Shown here: positions 16,775 through 24,844 of the stretch, one piece after another
Layout: each line of letters begins with the position of its first letter
How positions within the stretch are numbered: position 1 is the first letter of the stretch
Virus record (IMG/VR): IMGVR_UViG_3300046336_000121
Location: 1 to 49,313 of that record
From: a virus
Strand: one strand, 5' to 3'
Length of the DNA: 49,313 nucleotides
The notes under the pieces: model-generated
Databases searched by the model: none
What the model saw: the letters and a program-made list of their open reading frames with translations, nothing else
What the model was told of the DNA's origin: nothing
Position numbers and translations under genes: made by a program

Positions 16775-17624
16775 AACAAATACGGATATTATCAATATGC
16801 TTCAGGCGATTGCTGGTAGCTTACCACCGATCCCCAAATCAGCAGTACAAGTGACCAAAGAACTTCAGTCAACAGAAGTGTTTTGTCTCAGCGTCCCTGG
16901 TACAGCGTTTCAAATTAGACATGCTAACACACTATCCATTTCTGGTAATTGTCATACAGACGCTATGATTAAGTTGTTCCGTGTGTTTATTGAGGAAAAT
17001 CGACACATCTGGAAAGATAGCCTGAAGAGTCAACTCTATACAATTGCAGAGCGCATGGTTGATTTGGAGGATAAGTTTATCGATCTCGCGTTTGAGATGG
17101 GTGAAATGAAAGACCTTACGGCAGCTGATGTGAAGTTGTATATTAGGTACATTGCAGATCGCCGATTGATCGCCCTTGGATTAAAGGGGATATTCAAAAT
17201 TAAAAAGAATCCGCTACCATGGGTAGAGCAGATGATTGATAGCGTAACTCACGGAAACTTTTTCGAACAAAAAGTATTTGAGTATTCCAAAGGTGCTACA
17301 GAGGGTGATTGGGATGACGTCTGGGGCCAATACAGCGGTGATGATGCTCCAATGTTTGGTTCAGCAGATCGATATGTTGGAATTCCAGAATTTACTGTAT
17401 ATTCCAAACCCGGCTGTCCACAGTGCGATCAAGCTAAAGCGCTACTGACAAACAAGGATAAACAATTTATAACCAAGATGTTGGATGTTGACTTCACGCG
17501 TGATGACTTTAGTGAGAAGTTTCCAAGCGCTCGAAGCTTCCCGCAAATAGTGTGCCCTGATGGCACCTCCATTGGCGGACTGCCTGATCTGCATAAATAT
17601 CTCACTAATTTGGTTGTGAATTAA
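16767..17624 (+). CDS. nrdB: split-intein C-fragment, RNR small subunit C-half and glutaredoxin fusion
   Basis: The chosen ATG (16767) overlaps the endonuclease stop. A GTG at 16749 is the alternative start. Residues 1-61 are the intein C-fragment, ending TLSISGN with Asn61 before Cys62 (+1). The penultimate residue is Gly, not the usual His. From Cys62 (CHTDAMIKLFRVFIEENRH) the NrdB C-half continues through the last metal-ligand helices. The final ~75 residues are a glutaredoxin (FTVYSKPGCPQCDQAK, with CPQC), which could supply electrons to the large subunit. After trans-splicing the product would be a full NrdB-Grx fusion. Confidence 0.92.
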   Translation: MNKTNTDIINMLQAIAGSLPPIPKSAVQVTKELQSTEVFCLSVPGTAFQIRHANTLSISGNCHTDAMIKLFRVFIEENRHIWKDSLKSQLYTIAERMVDLEDKFIDLAFEMGEMKDLTAADVKLYIRYIADRRLIALGLKGIFKIKKNPLPWVEQMIDSVTHGNFFEQKVFEYSKGATEGDWDDVWGQYSGDDAPMFGSADRYVGIPEFTVYSKPGCPQCDQAKALLTNKDKQFITKMLDVDFTRDDFSEKFPSARSFPQIVCPDGTSIGGLPDLHKYLTNLVVN

Positions 17625-17628
17625 TAAA

Positions 17629-18660
17629 ATGCCAGGAACCTACGTAGTCGACCATAGCGACAATACAAAACCACAGATTATAATTCCCCCACTGAGTTTC
17701 GACCACTCAACATCACTCAAGATGGTTGGGTATCGATCTCCAGTGTACGGAGAATTGATTTGGGAGAATATGCTCCATACAATGGAGCACTTCGCGAGTG
17801 ATTATCCCCCTGTCAACCCAACCCCGGGGCAGATGTGGTATGATACTGGAGCCCAGGAGTTGAAATTGTACGACTCTGTTGGAGTCTGGCAATTAGTCTG
17901 GCCAATTCCTGAGGAAGTAATCGTTAGCCCTAATCAACCAGCAAATGAAATTGGTTTGCTCTGGCACAATACCGCGGTCAATAAGTTATACATCTGCGAC
18001 ACAGCTGGTACATGGCAATTAGTCTGGCCGATTGAGCAACCCTATCCAGCAGTTTGGGTTAGCAACCCCAGCACACTGATTGGTGCTGGGATTTGTCTGG
18101 CTGTCGGTGCCCAATGGTATCAATACGACACAGGGAATGGTGATGGTGTAGCAATCTTCCGAGGTAGGGACTTTGCAACTGAAGCTGGAGGAGTTACAAT
18201 TCCCTCTGGCAGCAATCCACCCGCGTATCTAAGTTATTCATATACAAATCCGACAAATCAATCGGTACTATTTGAAGCAGACCTCACTGGACACGGCAAT
18301 TTGTATTATGGATTACCCAACGCCGCATTTGGTTTGGTTTATACAATCGGTGAGAATTTAAATATAACAATGCCTGCTGGATACAGTGGTAATGGTGACC
18401 CAAATCTACAAGGCACGATGAGACAGGATGTGTACTCTTCGGGCCTCAATACGCGAAGTGCTGGCGGCTTCGACGTCTACACAGAATCTACTGTATCAGG
18501 AGCGAGATTTTTCAAAGTTATCCCACCTGGTGGAACGGTGACAGTATACGCTCAATGGTGGGGCATTCTATATCAAGCCCATAGTTGGAACGGATACGCT
18601 GTAATTCACGGCAATATGGCAATGAAAGTTAAAGTAACACGCGGAGGAGCATATCTATGA
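17629..18660 (+). CDS. virion/tail-fibre-like structural protein, paralogue A
   Basis: A 343-residue protein. The first ~100 residues (MPGTYVVDHSDNTKP, MVGYRSPVYGELIWEN, PGQMWYDTGAQELKLYD) are shared with the protein at 19140. The GQxWYDT..LKLYD..WQ segment repeats, as in phage collar/fibre and receptor-binding proteins. The C-terminal half is Gly/Thr/Asn-rich beta sequence with no recognised enzyme motif. It is likely a late structural or adhesion protein carried on the virion. It overlaps the next gene by ATGA. Confidence 0.6.
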   Translation: MPGTYVVDHSDNTKPQIIIPPLSFDHSTSLKMVGYRSPVYGELIWENMLHTMEHFASDYPPVNPTPGQMWYDTGAQELKLYDSVGVWQLVWPIPEEVIVSPNQPANEIGLLWHNTAVNKLYICDTAGTWQLVWPIEQPYPAVWVSNPSTLIGAGICLAVGAQWYQYDTGNGDGVAIFRGRDFATEAGGVTIPSGSNPPAYLSYSYTNPTNQSVLFEADLTGHGNLYYGLPNAAFGLVYTIGENLNITMPAGYSGNGDPNLQGTMRQDVYSSGLNTRSAGGFDVYTESTVSGARFFKVIPPGGTVTVYAQWWGILYQAHSWNGYAVIHGNMAMKVKVTRGGAYL

Positions 18661-19082
18661 TAACAAAATATTACACACTAGGTGAACTCAATGACTCATT
18701 TGGAACAGGTCTAACACTTGCGTGTTACAATCAAGATGACAATGGTGAGTGGATTGGTGTAATGCGAACTACAGATGGTAGTGTATTTTTGGGGTACAAG
18801 CCCACAGAGATCTCAGAAGCTGAATATATTACCCTGCAACAACAAATTGCTTCCCCCGACATGATCACTTACTTTCCTGGTAAATTTCCAAGGGTTGGTG
18901 TAGTTGACAAGACAACCTATACCAAACTACAAAAAGAGCAGGCAAAGCTACAAAAAGTATATGATAAAGAACAACTCAAACTATCTACAGAGCAAGCTGA
19001 GAAAGAAGCCGCACTGTGCGCTAAGCTAGGAGTTACCAGTGATGAGTTAAAATTACTTGCAAAAATAGCACTAGCAACGTGA
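18657..19082 (+). CDS. small protein downstream of fibre gene, possible assembly chaperone
   Basis: A 141-residue protein translationally coupled (ATGA overlap) to the preceding fibre-like gene. The N-terminal half is a small beta domain (GEWIGVMRTTDGSVFLGY). The C-terminal half is a charged helix (LQKEQAKLQKVYDKEQLK). Size, coupling and the coiled-coil tail resemble fibre-assembly chaperones, but there is no direct family match. Confidence 0.45.
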   Translation: MITKYYTLGELNDSFGTGLTLACYNQDDNGEWIGVMRTTDGSVFLGYKPTEISEAEYITLQQQIASPDMITYFPGKFPRVGVVDKTTYTKLQKEQAKLQKVYDKEQLKLSTEQAEKEAALCAKLGVTSDELKLLAKIALAT

Positions 19083-19098
19083 CGTATCACTCATCGCA

Positions 19099-19105
19099 CT
19101 AAATA
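19099..19105 (+). promoter_or_regulatory. late promoter, CTAAATA
   Basis: CTAAATA 34 bases before the second fibre-like gene, in a 57-base gap. Confidence 0.55.
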
Positions 19106-19139
19106 AACAATACTACAACCAGAGAAACTGCCATCCATC

Positions 19140-20375
19140 ATGCCAGGAACCTATTCAGTCGAACACAGCGACCCAACAAAAACCCCCATATCCATCCAAC
19201 CCCTTGGTATAGATATGAGCACATCACTGACACTTTTAGGTTACAGATCTCCTGTATACCAAGAAGCTGTTTGGACAAACTTCTTACAAATGCTAGAGCA
19301 CTTTGCTCGCAATTCTCCACCCATCCATCCAATTGCTGGACAAATTTGGTTGGATACAGGAACTACTCCAGGTACACCCAAATTCTATGGTGTAGACAAT
19401 CTATGGCACACAATCGGATCCGGCGTATACGTAGGACCCACAGCCCCCGCCAACAGCAATACTCTCTGGTACAACCCCATCACTGGTGGTTTATACTATT
19501 ATGATGGCGCAGCCTGGATCAACACAGTATGCATCGCAGTTGCTGGTGTGTGTGAGTACGACGAACTGGTTGCGCTTGTAAACGCTGACTCAATCGCAGT
19601 TGGTCAGACTGAAATCCTACCGTCTCCGACACCGGCTACTGTGTACAGAATTACCGACGCTCAGTGGCAGACTCTGATTAATCGAGTGAAGCAACTTGCA
19701 TATGCAAAATCTGTTCCAACTGCTACAATCAATGCTGTAGCATTTAACAACTTCCGCCTCTGTTCGGATGCTCGCTGTGGCTTGGCTACAGTATTGAGTG
19801 AGTATAGTAAGCTACAAACGCTGTTGAATCAAGCGCTACTGTCACCAACCATTAACACGTCGTGCTTCGAGACGATCACACCACCGAATGCATCAGCTGC
19901 TCGCACCGCCGCATGGATAGGGACAATCGCACACACTGTGACTTTGTCATGGGCAGACGCCGGTTCTGTTGGTAGATTTTTTAACACAGGCGGTAAGATT
20001 GTCTGGACCGGAGCAGTTACTAATACCAGTAGCGCTGTTGACGTAGCTTGGCAAACAGCGTTAGCTTCAATTCCAAACGTCACGGTCACAAAGAGCAATA
20101 CAACTCAAGGAGCTCAGACTTCGACCATTGGGTTTGAGGATCTAACAACCGCAAATCAAACAATGTTCTCGCACGTACTAGCTACTCGATCTGTCTTGAT
20201 TCAAGGCAAAGTTAATACAACAGGAAATGTATTAACTTTAACCATATCATTCAACGACTCAGCTACAGTAACAGGCTCGTTCACAAGTGGAATATCACTC
20301 ACACGAGTTGGAGCACTGTGCTACAATAATCCGCCTGTAGCATACCCAGCAAGTTCATCTGTTGGTATCGCCTGA
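19140..20375 (+). CDS. virion/tail-fibre-like structural protein, paralogue B
   Basis: A 411-residue protein whose first ~100 residues are paralogous to the 17629 protein (MPGTYSVEHSDPTKTP, LLGYRSPVYQEAVWTN, GQIWLDTG). The remainder is different: an alpha segment (RITDAQWQTLINRVKQLAYA) followed by Ser/Thr/Asn-rich beta sequence ending near ICYNNPP-like text. The shared N-terminus with variable C-terminus is typical of a virion-attachment domain carrying different receptor-binding parts. It is followed by a large terminator hairpin. Confidence 0.6.
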   Translation: MPGTYSVEHSDPTKTPISIQPLGIDMSTSLTLLGYRSPVYQEAVWTNFLQMLEHFARNSPPIHPIAGQIWLDTGTTPGTPKFYGVDNLWHTIGSGVYVGPTAPANSNTLWYNPITGGLYYYDGAAWINTVCIAVAGVCEYDELVALVNADSIAVGQTEILPSPTPATVYRITDAQWQTLINRVKQLAYAKSVPTATINAVAFNNFRLCSDARCGLATVLSEYSKLQTLLNQALLSPTINTSCFETITPPNASAARTAAWIGTIAHTVTLSWADAGSVGRFFNTGGKIVWTGAVTNTSSAVDVAWQTALASIPNVTVTKSNTTQGAQTSTIGFEDLTTANQTMFSHVLATRSVLIQGKVNTTGNVLTLTISFNDSATVTGSFTSGISLTRVGALCYNNPPVAYPASSSVGIA

Positions 20376-20399
20376 CCTATTGAACTAAAGCTTCCCCCC

Positions 20400-20450
20400 A
20401 ACAAGGAAAAGTTGTACGGTGATTAACACCTGTTGCAACTTTTCCTTGTT
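20400..20450 (+). terminator. intrinsic terminator with 15-bp stem
   Basis: AACAAGGAAAAGTTG (20400-20414) pairs perfectly with CAACTTTTCCTTGTT (20436-20450). The 21-base loop holds a second small stem, GGTG/CACC. T residues follow. It separates the structural genes from the 20487 gene. Confidence 0.75.
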
Positions 20451-20486
20451 TTGAATGTAGGCTATAAGCCTATAGAACTCGCTTAT

Positions 20487-21218
20487 ATGTTTGATATTGT
20501 ACTAATTAGTTATGATGAACCAACCGCTGATTCAACATATGCAAAACTCCAGGAAGACTTCCCATATGTAAAACGCGTCCACGGTGTGGTTGGTATAGCA
20601 GCGGCACATTACGAAGCCGCCAAGCTTGCTAGCACTGAGATGTTTTATGTAATTGATGGTGATAATGAACCATTGAGTACGTTTAAGTTTGACACTGAGG
20701 TCCAACCTTGGGATCAGGGATATACCCACATATGGCCAACAAAAAATATTGTGAACGGTAGCACGTATGGTTACGGTGGTATAAAATTATTCAACACTCA
20801 GTTGATGACCGTAGACAAACCACCCACATGGATTGATTTCTGCTCGACGCGAGGACTCGGCATAAAATGCATGAACACTCCACCCGCAAGTATAACTCAT
20901 TTTGACCAAACTCCATTCCACACATTCAGAGCAACAGCTCGGGAGGTGTTTAAACTAGCAACCGCTCAACACCACTACGAAACTACCCTATCACTAGCTG
21001 AGTTATCGACCAACACAGAATATGCTGATGTGATAGCGAGGCTTAGCCTCTGGCGTACGGATGATCCGAATACTGAATATCAATTGGAATATAACGCTGG
21101 GGTTTGTGCTGCACAAACGTGGTATGATCAGAATATAGATCCAACACTCATTAATAATTTCACATGGTTGAGAGACCAATGGACATCACAATCACCCAAT
21201 GAATACATCACACACTGA
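20487..21218 (+). CDS. glycosyltransferase-like protein
   Basis: A 243-residue protein starting at ATG 20487 (MFDIVLISYDEP). A TTG at 20433 in the same frame lies inside the terminator stem and is not used. The N-terminus is Rossmann-like, and MFYVIDGDNEP carries a DxD-type motif like GT-A glycosyltransferases. A YGYGGIKLFN segment recurs in phage proteins annotated that way. The acceptor is unknown; modified DNA bases or virion glycans are both possible. The inverted repeat TAGGCT-ATA-AGCCTA lies just upstream of the start. Confidence 0.5.
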   Translation: MFDIVLISYDEPTADSTYAKLQEDFPYVKRVHGVVGIAAAHYEAAKLASTEMFYVIDGDNEPLSTFKFDTEVQPWDQGYTHIWPTKNIVNGSTYGYGGIKLFNTQLMTVDKPPTWIDFCSTRGLGIKCMNTPPASITHFDQTPFHTFRATAREVFKLATAQHHYETTLSLAELSTNTEYADVIARLSLWRTDDPNTEYQLEYNAGVCAAQTWYDQNIDPTLINNFTWLRDQWTSQSPNEYITH

Positions 21219-21867
21219 TCTAGTACTACACCTCACAACTTCTTACTCTTGGGATATATTGAGCGATAACCACATTCCTGCTGCCCTAACCAGTGACCTT
21301 GTTAGCGAACTATACCACCAACCAATGCGAGTGCAAGCTGATGCCGTCAGAGACGCACTATCAGAGGGACAACTTGCGAGTAAGATATTAGCTTGCGATA
21401 TGCTATACAACACAGGTCTCGACCACGACACAGCTCTGGTGGTTGGTGGGTGGTATGGTACACTAAGCAAATTGTTGTTGAGTAAGAAACAAAACTTACA
21501 CATTACTTCATTGGATATAGACCCAACTGTAGCACCGATCGCAGACGCGTACATCCGTGATCCAAATCGTTTTACTGCTGTTACTGTTGATATGTACGAC
21601 TTCCAGTTGTACGGTGATTACGGTGTAGTAATAAACACAAGTTGCGAACACATACCTGATCTTCCGATGTGGTTGAGTATGCTTCAACGAGGGCAGACTA
21701 TATTGCTGCAGAGCAATAATCTATTCGACTGTGAAGGGCACGTCAATTGTTGCAATTCAATATTTGATTTGGTTGAACAAGCACACAAGCATGTTGACAT
21801 CATTTCATGTAACATACTATACTGTGCTGCATATCAACGGTATACACTATTAGGACAAATCAAATGA
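21199..21867 (+). CDS. SAM-dependent methyltransferase-like protein
   Basis: A 222-residue protein overlapping the glycosyltransferase-like gene by 20 bases. It has a class I methyltransferase core: VVGGWYGTLSKLL (motif I, Gly-rich SAM loop) and HITSLDIDPT (acidic residue at the end of strand 2). VVINTSCEHIPDLP follows where the catalytic loop would lie. The substrate is unknown. It may act with the neighbouring glycosyltransferase-like protein on a sugar or base. Confidence 0.55.
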   Translation: MNTSHTDLVLHLTTSYSWDILSDNHIPAALTSDLVSELYHQPMRVQADAVRDALSEGQLASKILACDMLYNTGLDHDTALVVGGWYGTLSKLLLSKKQNLHITSLDIDPTVAPIADAYIRDPNRFTAVTVDMYDFQLYGDYGVVINTSCEHIPDLPMWLSMLQRGQTILLQSNNLFDCEGHVNCCNSIFDLVEQAHKHVDIISCNILYCAAYQRYTLLGQIK

Positions 21868-22070
21868 GCACCATTATAACGCACGCAGATATTGAGAAGT
21901 ATCTGACACGGGAAAGATCTACGGGAGAATTCAAACAAGTCCACGAAGCGTGGGTCGCGAATACGGTTAGTAATGCTGTGTCTTGGTACACCACAGCTCC
22001 TGAGTCTCCACTGTTCAAGAGTATTCGACAATATACAGATTCTGTTAGTACTACTCCCACCACAACATGA
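21864..22070 (+). CDS. unknown small protein
   Basis: A 68-residue protein with no recognised family. Its ATG overlaps the previous stop (ATGA) and its stop overlaps the next ATG, so it is part of a tightly coupled operon. It is mostly helical (HADIEKYLTRERSTGEFKQV) with a Thr-rich tail. Confidence 0.6.
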   Translation: MSTIITHADIEKYLTRERSTGEFKQVHEAWVANTVSNAVSWYTTAPESPLFKSIRQYTDSVSTTPTTT

Positions 22071-22642
22071 CAATAGTCGTTAACCTGTATGCTGGCCCTG
22101 GCGCTGGCAAATCAACTACAGCACTACGCCTGACGTATGATTTGAAATTAGCTGGATTAACGACTGAGTATGTGTACGAATTTGTCAAGGACGCTGCTTG
22201 GTGGGGACACACAGATGTATTTGATCAGCCTGATTATTGCTTTGCTCAACAACATCGACTATTGCGATCAGTTGTAGGTAAGTGTGAGATTGCAGTATGT
22301 GATTCTCCAATCAACTTGCCAGTTGTGTATGCGTCCCAACGCCCATACGACAAATATTGCCCATTCGATGAGTATAGCGCTCTTGTGAACAAAGTGTACA
22401 AGAGCTACAATAATGTAAACCTATTCATCGATCGTGGTTCACTACCATACAGTCATCTAGGCAGAAATGAAGATGTAGATCAAGCGAAGGTGATCGATGA
22501 GTTGATCACAACTCATCTTATATCTCAAAATATCAAATATATCAAATTTGATCCTAGTAACAAGTTTCAATACGATACAATTTTAAGATACCTACTAAAA
22601 CAAAAGAAAGCACATGAAAACAGTATCAATTCTACTAACTAA
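22067..22642 (+). CDS. P-loop ATPase/kinase-like protein
   Basis: A 191-residue P-loop NTPase. Walker A is GPGAGKST (residues 10-17). CEIAVCDSPINLPVVYA fits a Walker B-like strand with a catalytic acidic residue. The later NLFIDRGSLPYSHLGR and helical tail are seen in AAA-like or NadR-kinase-like phage proteins. It lies in the operon leading to folE. The phosphate acceptor is unknown. Confidence 0.6.
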   Translation: MTIVVNLYAGPGAGKSTTALRLTYDLKLAGLTTEYVYEFVKDAAWWGHTDVFDQPDYCFAQQHRLLRSVVGKCEIAVCDSPINLPVVYASQRPYDKYCPFDEYSALVNKVYKSYNNVNLFIDRGSLPYSHLGRNEDVDQAKVIDELITTHLISQNIKYIKFDPSNKFQYDTILRYLLKQKKAHENSINSTN

Positions 22643-22898
22643 CGGCGCTGAATGGATTGCTCAGCAACAAGAGACACTCGACTCCAATACAGTCTTGTCG
22701 CTGACAAAAGTCCGCAAACTCCACATCATGCCTCAACAAGGAGGCGGGGTCGGCATGGCACTCATTCCCGTACTGATGAGTAACAATGACAAAGAAGATT
22801 TTGAATTGGATCGCAAGCACGTTGTTGTTGTAAGTACTCCACACCCCGATTTTGAGAAGCAGTACCTCACAGAGGTTTCTGGCATTCAATTGATTTAA
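22614..22898 (+). CDS. small conserved phage protein, possibly Sm-like
   Basis: A 94-residue protein overlapping the P-loop gene by 29 bases. The pattern VRKLHIMPQQGGGVGMALIP, then a DRKHVVVV strand and a final YLTEVSGIQLI, is the layout of short Sm-like-fold proteins seen in T4-like phages. The fold assignment is by resemblance only; RNA binding is not shown. Confidence 0.5.
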   Translation: MKTVSILLTNGAEWIAQQQETLDSNTVLSLTKVRKLHIMPQQGGGVGMALIPVLMSNNDKEDFELDRKHVVVVSTPHPDFEKQYLTEVSGIQLI

Positions 22899-22921
22899 CA
22901 AAACTATTATAGGATATAACC

Positions 22922-23614
22922 ATGGCAAGCACAGATAAATTACTTGGAAGTCAAGTACACACCCACTTGAAATCTCTCGGTCTCGAGACACCGACTACAG
23001 ATAAGGTGAACGCTTCCAGAGCGGAAAAATTAGCCGCTATTGAAGCGAGTACCAAAGCAATGTTAGAAGTGCTTGGTTTAGACCTGACGGATGATAGCTT
23101 AACAGAGACTCCGATGCGGGTTGCTAAGATGTGGGTAGATGATATGATGTGGGGGCTTGATTACAACAACTTCCCAAAGTGCACGACCGTAGACAATAAG
23201 ATGTCAGCACCAGATGAATTTGTTGCAGTCGCAGTTTCTGCGGCTTCTCAGTGTGAACATCACCTTTTGTCCATAATTCCTGCGGGTGGCTTGAACCAAC
23301 CTTCAATTGTGATCGCTTACATTCCAGCGGATAAAGTGCTTGGGTTGTCAAAGTTGAGTCGAATTGCGAACTTTTTCGCCGCCCGCCCACAGGTACAGGA
23401 ACGTCTCACACATCAAATTTTGGAAGCTGTCAAGTTTGTCACAAAATCCGACAGTGTCGCTGTGTTTGCATCCATGGCACATTTGTGTATGTCAACACGG
23501 GGAGCAAAAGATACAGCTTCGGATACAACAACGTGTGCGATGAGTGGAAAATTTGTAACCGACTCGAGTGTCCGCTCAGAATTTCTGGCCATCGCCCGTC
23601 AAAAATTATCATGA
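22922..23614 (+). CDS. folE: GTP cyclohydrolase I
   Basis: A 230-residue FolE. The zinc site is Cys111 and the following CEHHLLS histidines plus Cys189 in AHLCMSTRGAKD, and the substrate-binding GLSKLSRIANFFA and RPQVQERLT segments are intact. It converts GTP to dihydroneopterin triphosphate, the first step of both folate and 7-deazaguanine (queuosine-type) synthesis. A queD-like gene two genes downstream and a dpdA-like gene at 33774 favour the 7-deazaguanine route, that is, DNA base modification. DHFR at 36473 leaves a folate role possible too. Confidence 0.95.
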   Translation: MASTDKLLGSQVHTHLKSLGLETPTTDKVNASRAEKLAAIEASTKAMLEVLGLDLTDDSLTETPMRVAKMWVDDMMWGLDYNNFPKCTTVDNKMSAPDEFVAVAVSAASQCEHHLLSIIPAGGLNQPSIVIAYIPADKVLGLSKLSRIANFFAARPQVQERLTHQILEAVKFVTKSDSVAVFASMAHLCMSTRGAKDTASDTTTCAMSGKFVTDSSVRSEFLAIARQKLS

Positions 23615-23793
23615 CCACAGCCCGCAATGACATCACTGGTGACGCACTGATTTCCAAGAAAGCATCAGACTCATATCGAACAGGTTGGGATAGAATATTC
23701 GGCACAAAACAACCGAACGTTGAGTGGTCCGACCACGAAGAAATTGAAGAAGATCTGAATCCTGACCTCCATACTGATAACTCAACTGATTAA
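23611..23793 (+). CDS. small conserved phage protein
   Basis: A 60-residue acidic protein starting at the ATG that overlaps the folE stop (ATGA). It has the SDSYRTGWDRIFG motif, seen in short T4-like phage proteins of unknown role, and an acidic tail. Coupled to folE; function unknown. Confidence 0.6.
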   Translation: MTTARNDITGDALISKKASDSYRTGWDRIFGTKQPNVEWSDHEEIEEDLNPDLHTDNSTD

Positions 23794-23847
23794 AGTATAC
23801 TGCAAATAATTATGACCCTAACGTGCTACCTATAATTAGTATCCGTG

Positions 23848-23855
23848 TATAAATA
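23848..23855 (+). promoter_or_regulatory. late promoter, TATAAATA
   Basis: A perfect TATAAATA 24 bases before the homing endonuclease at 23879, which gives the inserted gene its own late expression. Confidence 0.65.
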
Positions 23856-23878
23856 CTCTTTTAATTAGGAGCACGGAT

Positions 23879-24844
23879 ATGGTAATGACGGTACAAGACT
23901 ACATCGATAAATATGGTAACGATCGAGGGGTTGAGAAATTTGAGGCTACCCAACGGCGATTGGCTATACGAGCACAAACTTACGCCACTCACCCGTATAC
24001 ACGACTAACCAAGGAGTGGTTTGTGTGGAGATATCCACTAGATGGTTTAACTAGATTTAATAATCATGTGAATAAATCCAGGCAGTCGGAAGAAAATATG
24101 ATTGCTAGGTGGGGTGAAGAGTTAGGTAGAAAAAAATGGCAGGACACTGTCGCTAAGAAGAACACTGTCGCTCTAGTCCGAGCAAGTGGTGGAGAGGTTG
24201 CGGTAGATGCAATGCATGCAAAACGAAAAGCTGCTATTGATAAGTATTGGTCCAATCTATCTGAGACAGAACGGCAATACCACATCACGACGAGAGCTGC
24301 GAAATCATCCGCAACCAAAAAAGAGCGATATGGTAATAAAACAAAGCTCCAAATTTACATCGACAAGCATGGTGAGCTTGGTCACGAATTATACGCCCGT
24401 TACCTCCAGAAAATTTTCAAGTCTATCGGCCATTCGAAGGAAGCTGAAATACTAATCGATCGAGTGTTGTTGGAAAATCCATGGCTATTAAATTACTCGC
24501 TGTATTACAGAAGTTCCTCCGACAAATCCAAATGTGAGTGGTTTTTGAGTTCTAAGAGTGGTGTTAATTTTTATGATTTCTGTGTACGTGAAGCCAAATC
24601 AATTTTAGAGTATGATGGATTTCGGTGGCACCCAACTAAACAGCAAGCTGAGGAATTTCCTGATGAGCTGATGGAGATAACTGGCATGACATATGCACAA
24701 AAATATTCAAAAGACCAAGCTAAAATACAAATGGCTGAAGATCGAGGGTACAAAGTCTTTGTCGTCCGATCTGACTTCACGGAGCAACAAACAGTAGAAG
24801 TTCTGAGCGAATTTATTAACTATACTACAGAAAGATTACAATGA
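23879..24844 (+). CDS. free-standing Vsr-like (EDxHD) homing endonuclease
   Basis: A 321-residue protein. The C-terminal catalytic core is LEYDGFRWHP (Glu244, Asp246, His251), then a KDQAK helix and YKVFVVRSDF, the Vsr-like/EDxHD arrangement. The N-terminal two-thirds hold repeated short modules of the form YIDKYGxxxG, MIARWGEELGRKKW and YIDKHGELGHELY, shared with the endonuclease at 27944 and likely DNA-binding. It lies between the folE operon and queD under its own late promoter, and its stop overlaps the queD start, so it looks like an inserted mobile gene. Its cutting site is unknown. Confidence 0.75.
   Translation: MVMTVQDYIDKYGNDRGVEKFEATQRRLAIRAQTYATHPYTRLTKEWFVWRYPLDGLTRFNNHVNKSRQSEENMIARWGEELGRKKWQDTVAKKNTVALVRASGGEVAVDAMHAKRKAAIDKYWSNLSETERQYHITTRAAKSSATKKERYGNKTKLQIYIDKHGELGHELYARYLQKIFKSIGHSKEAEILIDRVLLENPWLLNYSLYYRSSSDKSKCEWFLSSKSGVNFYDFCVREAKSILEYDGFRWHPTKQQAEEFPDELMEITGMTYAQKYSKDQAKIQMAEDRGYKVFVVRSDFTEQQTVEVLSEFINYTTERLQ

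Noticed and set aside
15300-16950. group I intron in nrdB
   Set aside because: Flanking segments translate as intein blocks (Cys1, block B His, Asn/Cys+1), and no P7/P3 intron core is visible.
20433-20486. TTG-initiated extension of the glycosyltransferase-like gene
   Set aside because: It lies within the 15-bp terminator stem, and ATG 20487 begins the conserved domain.
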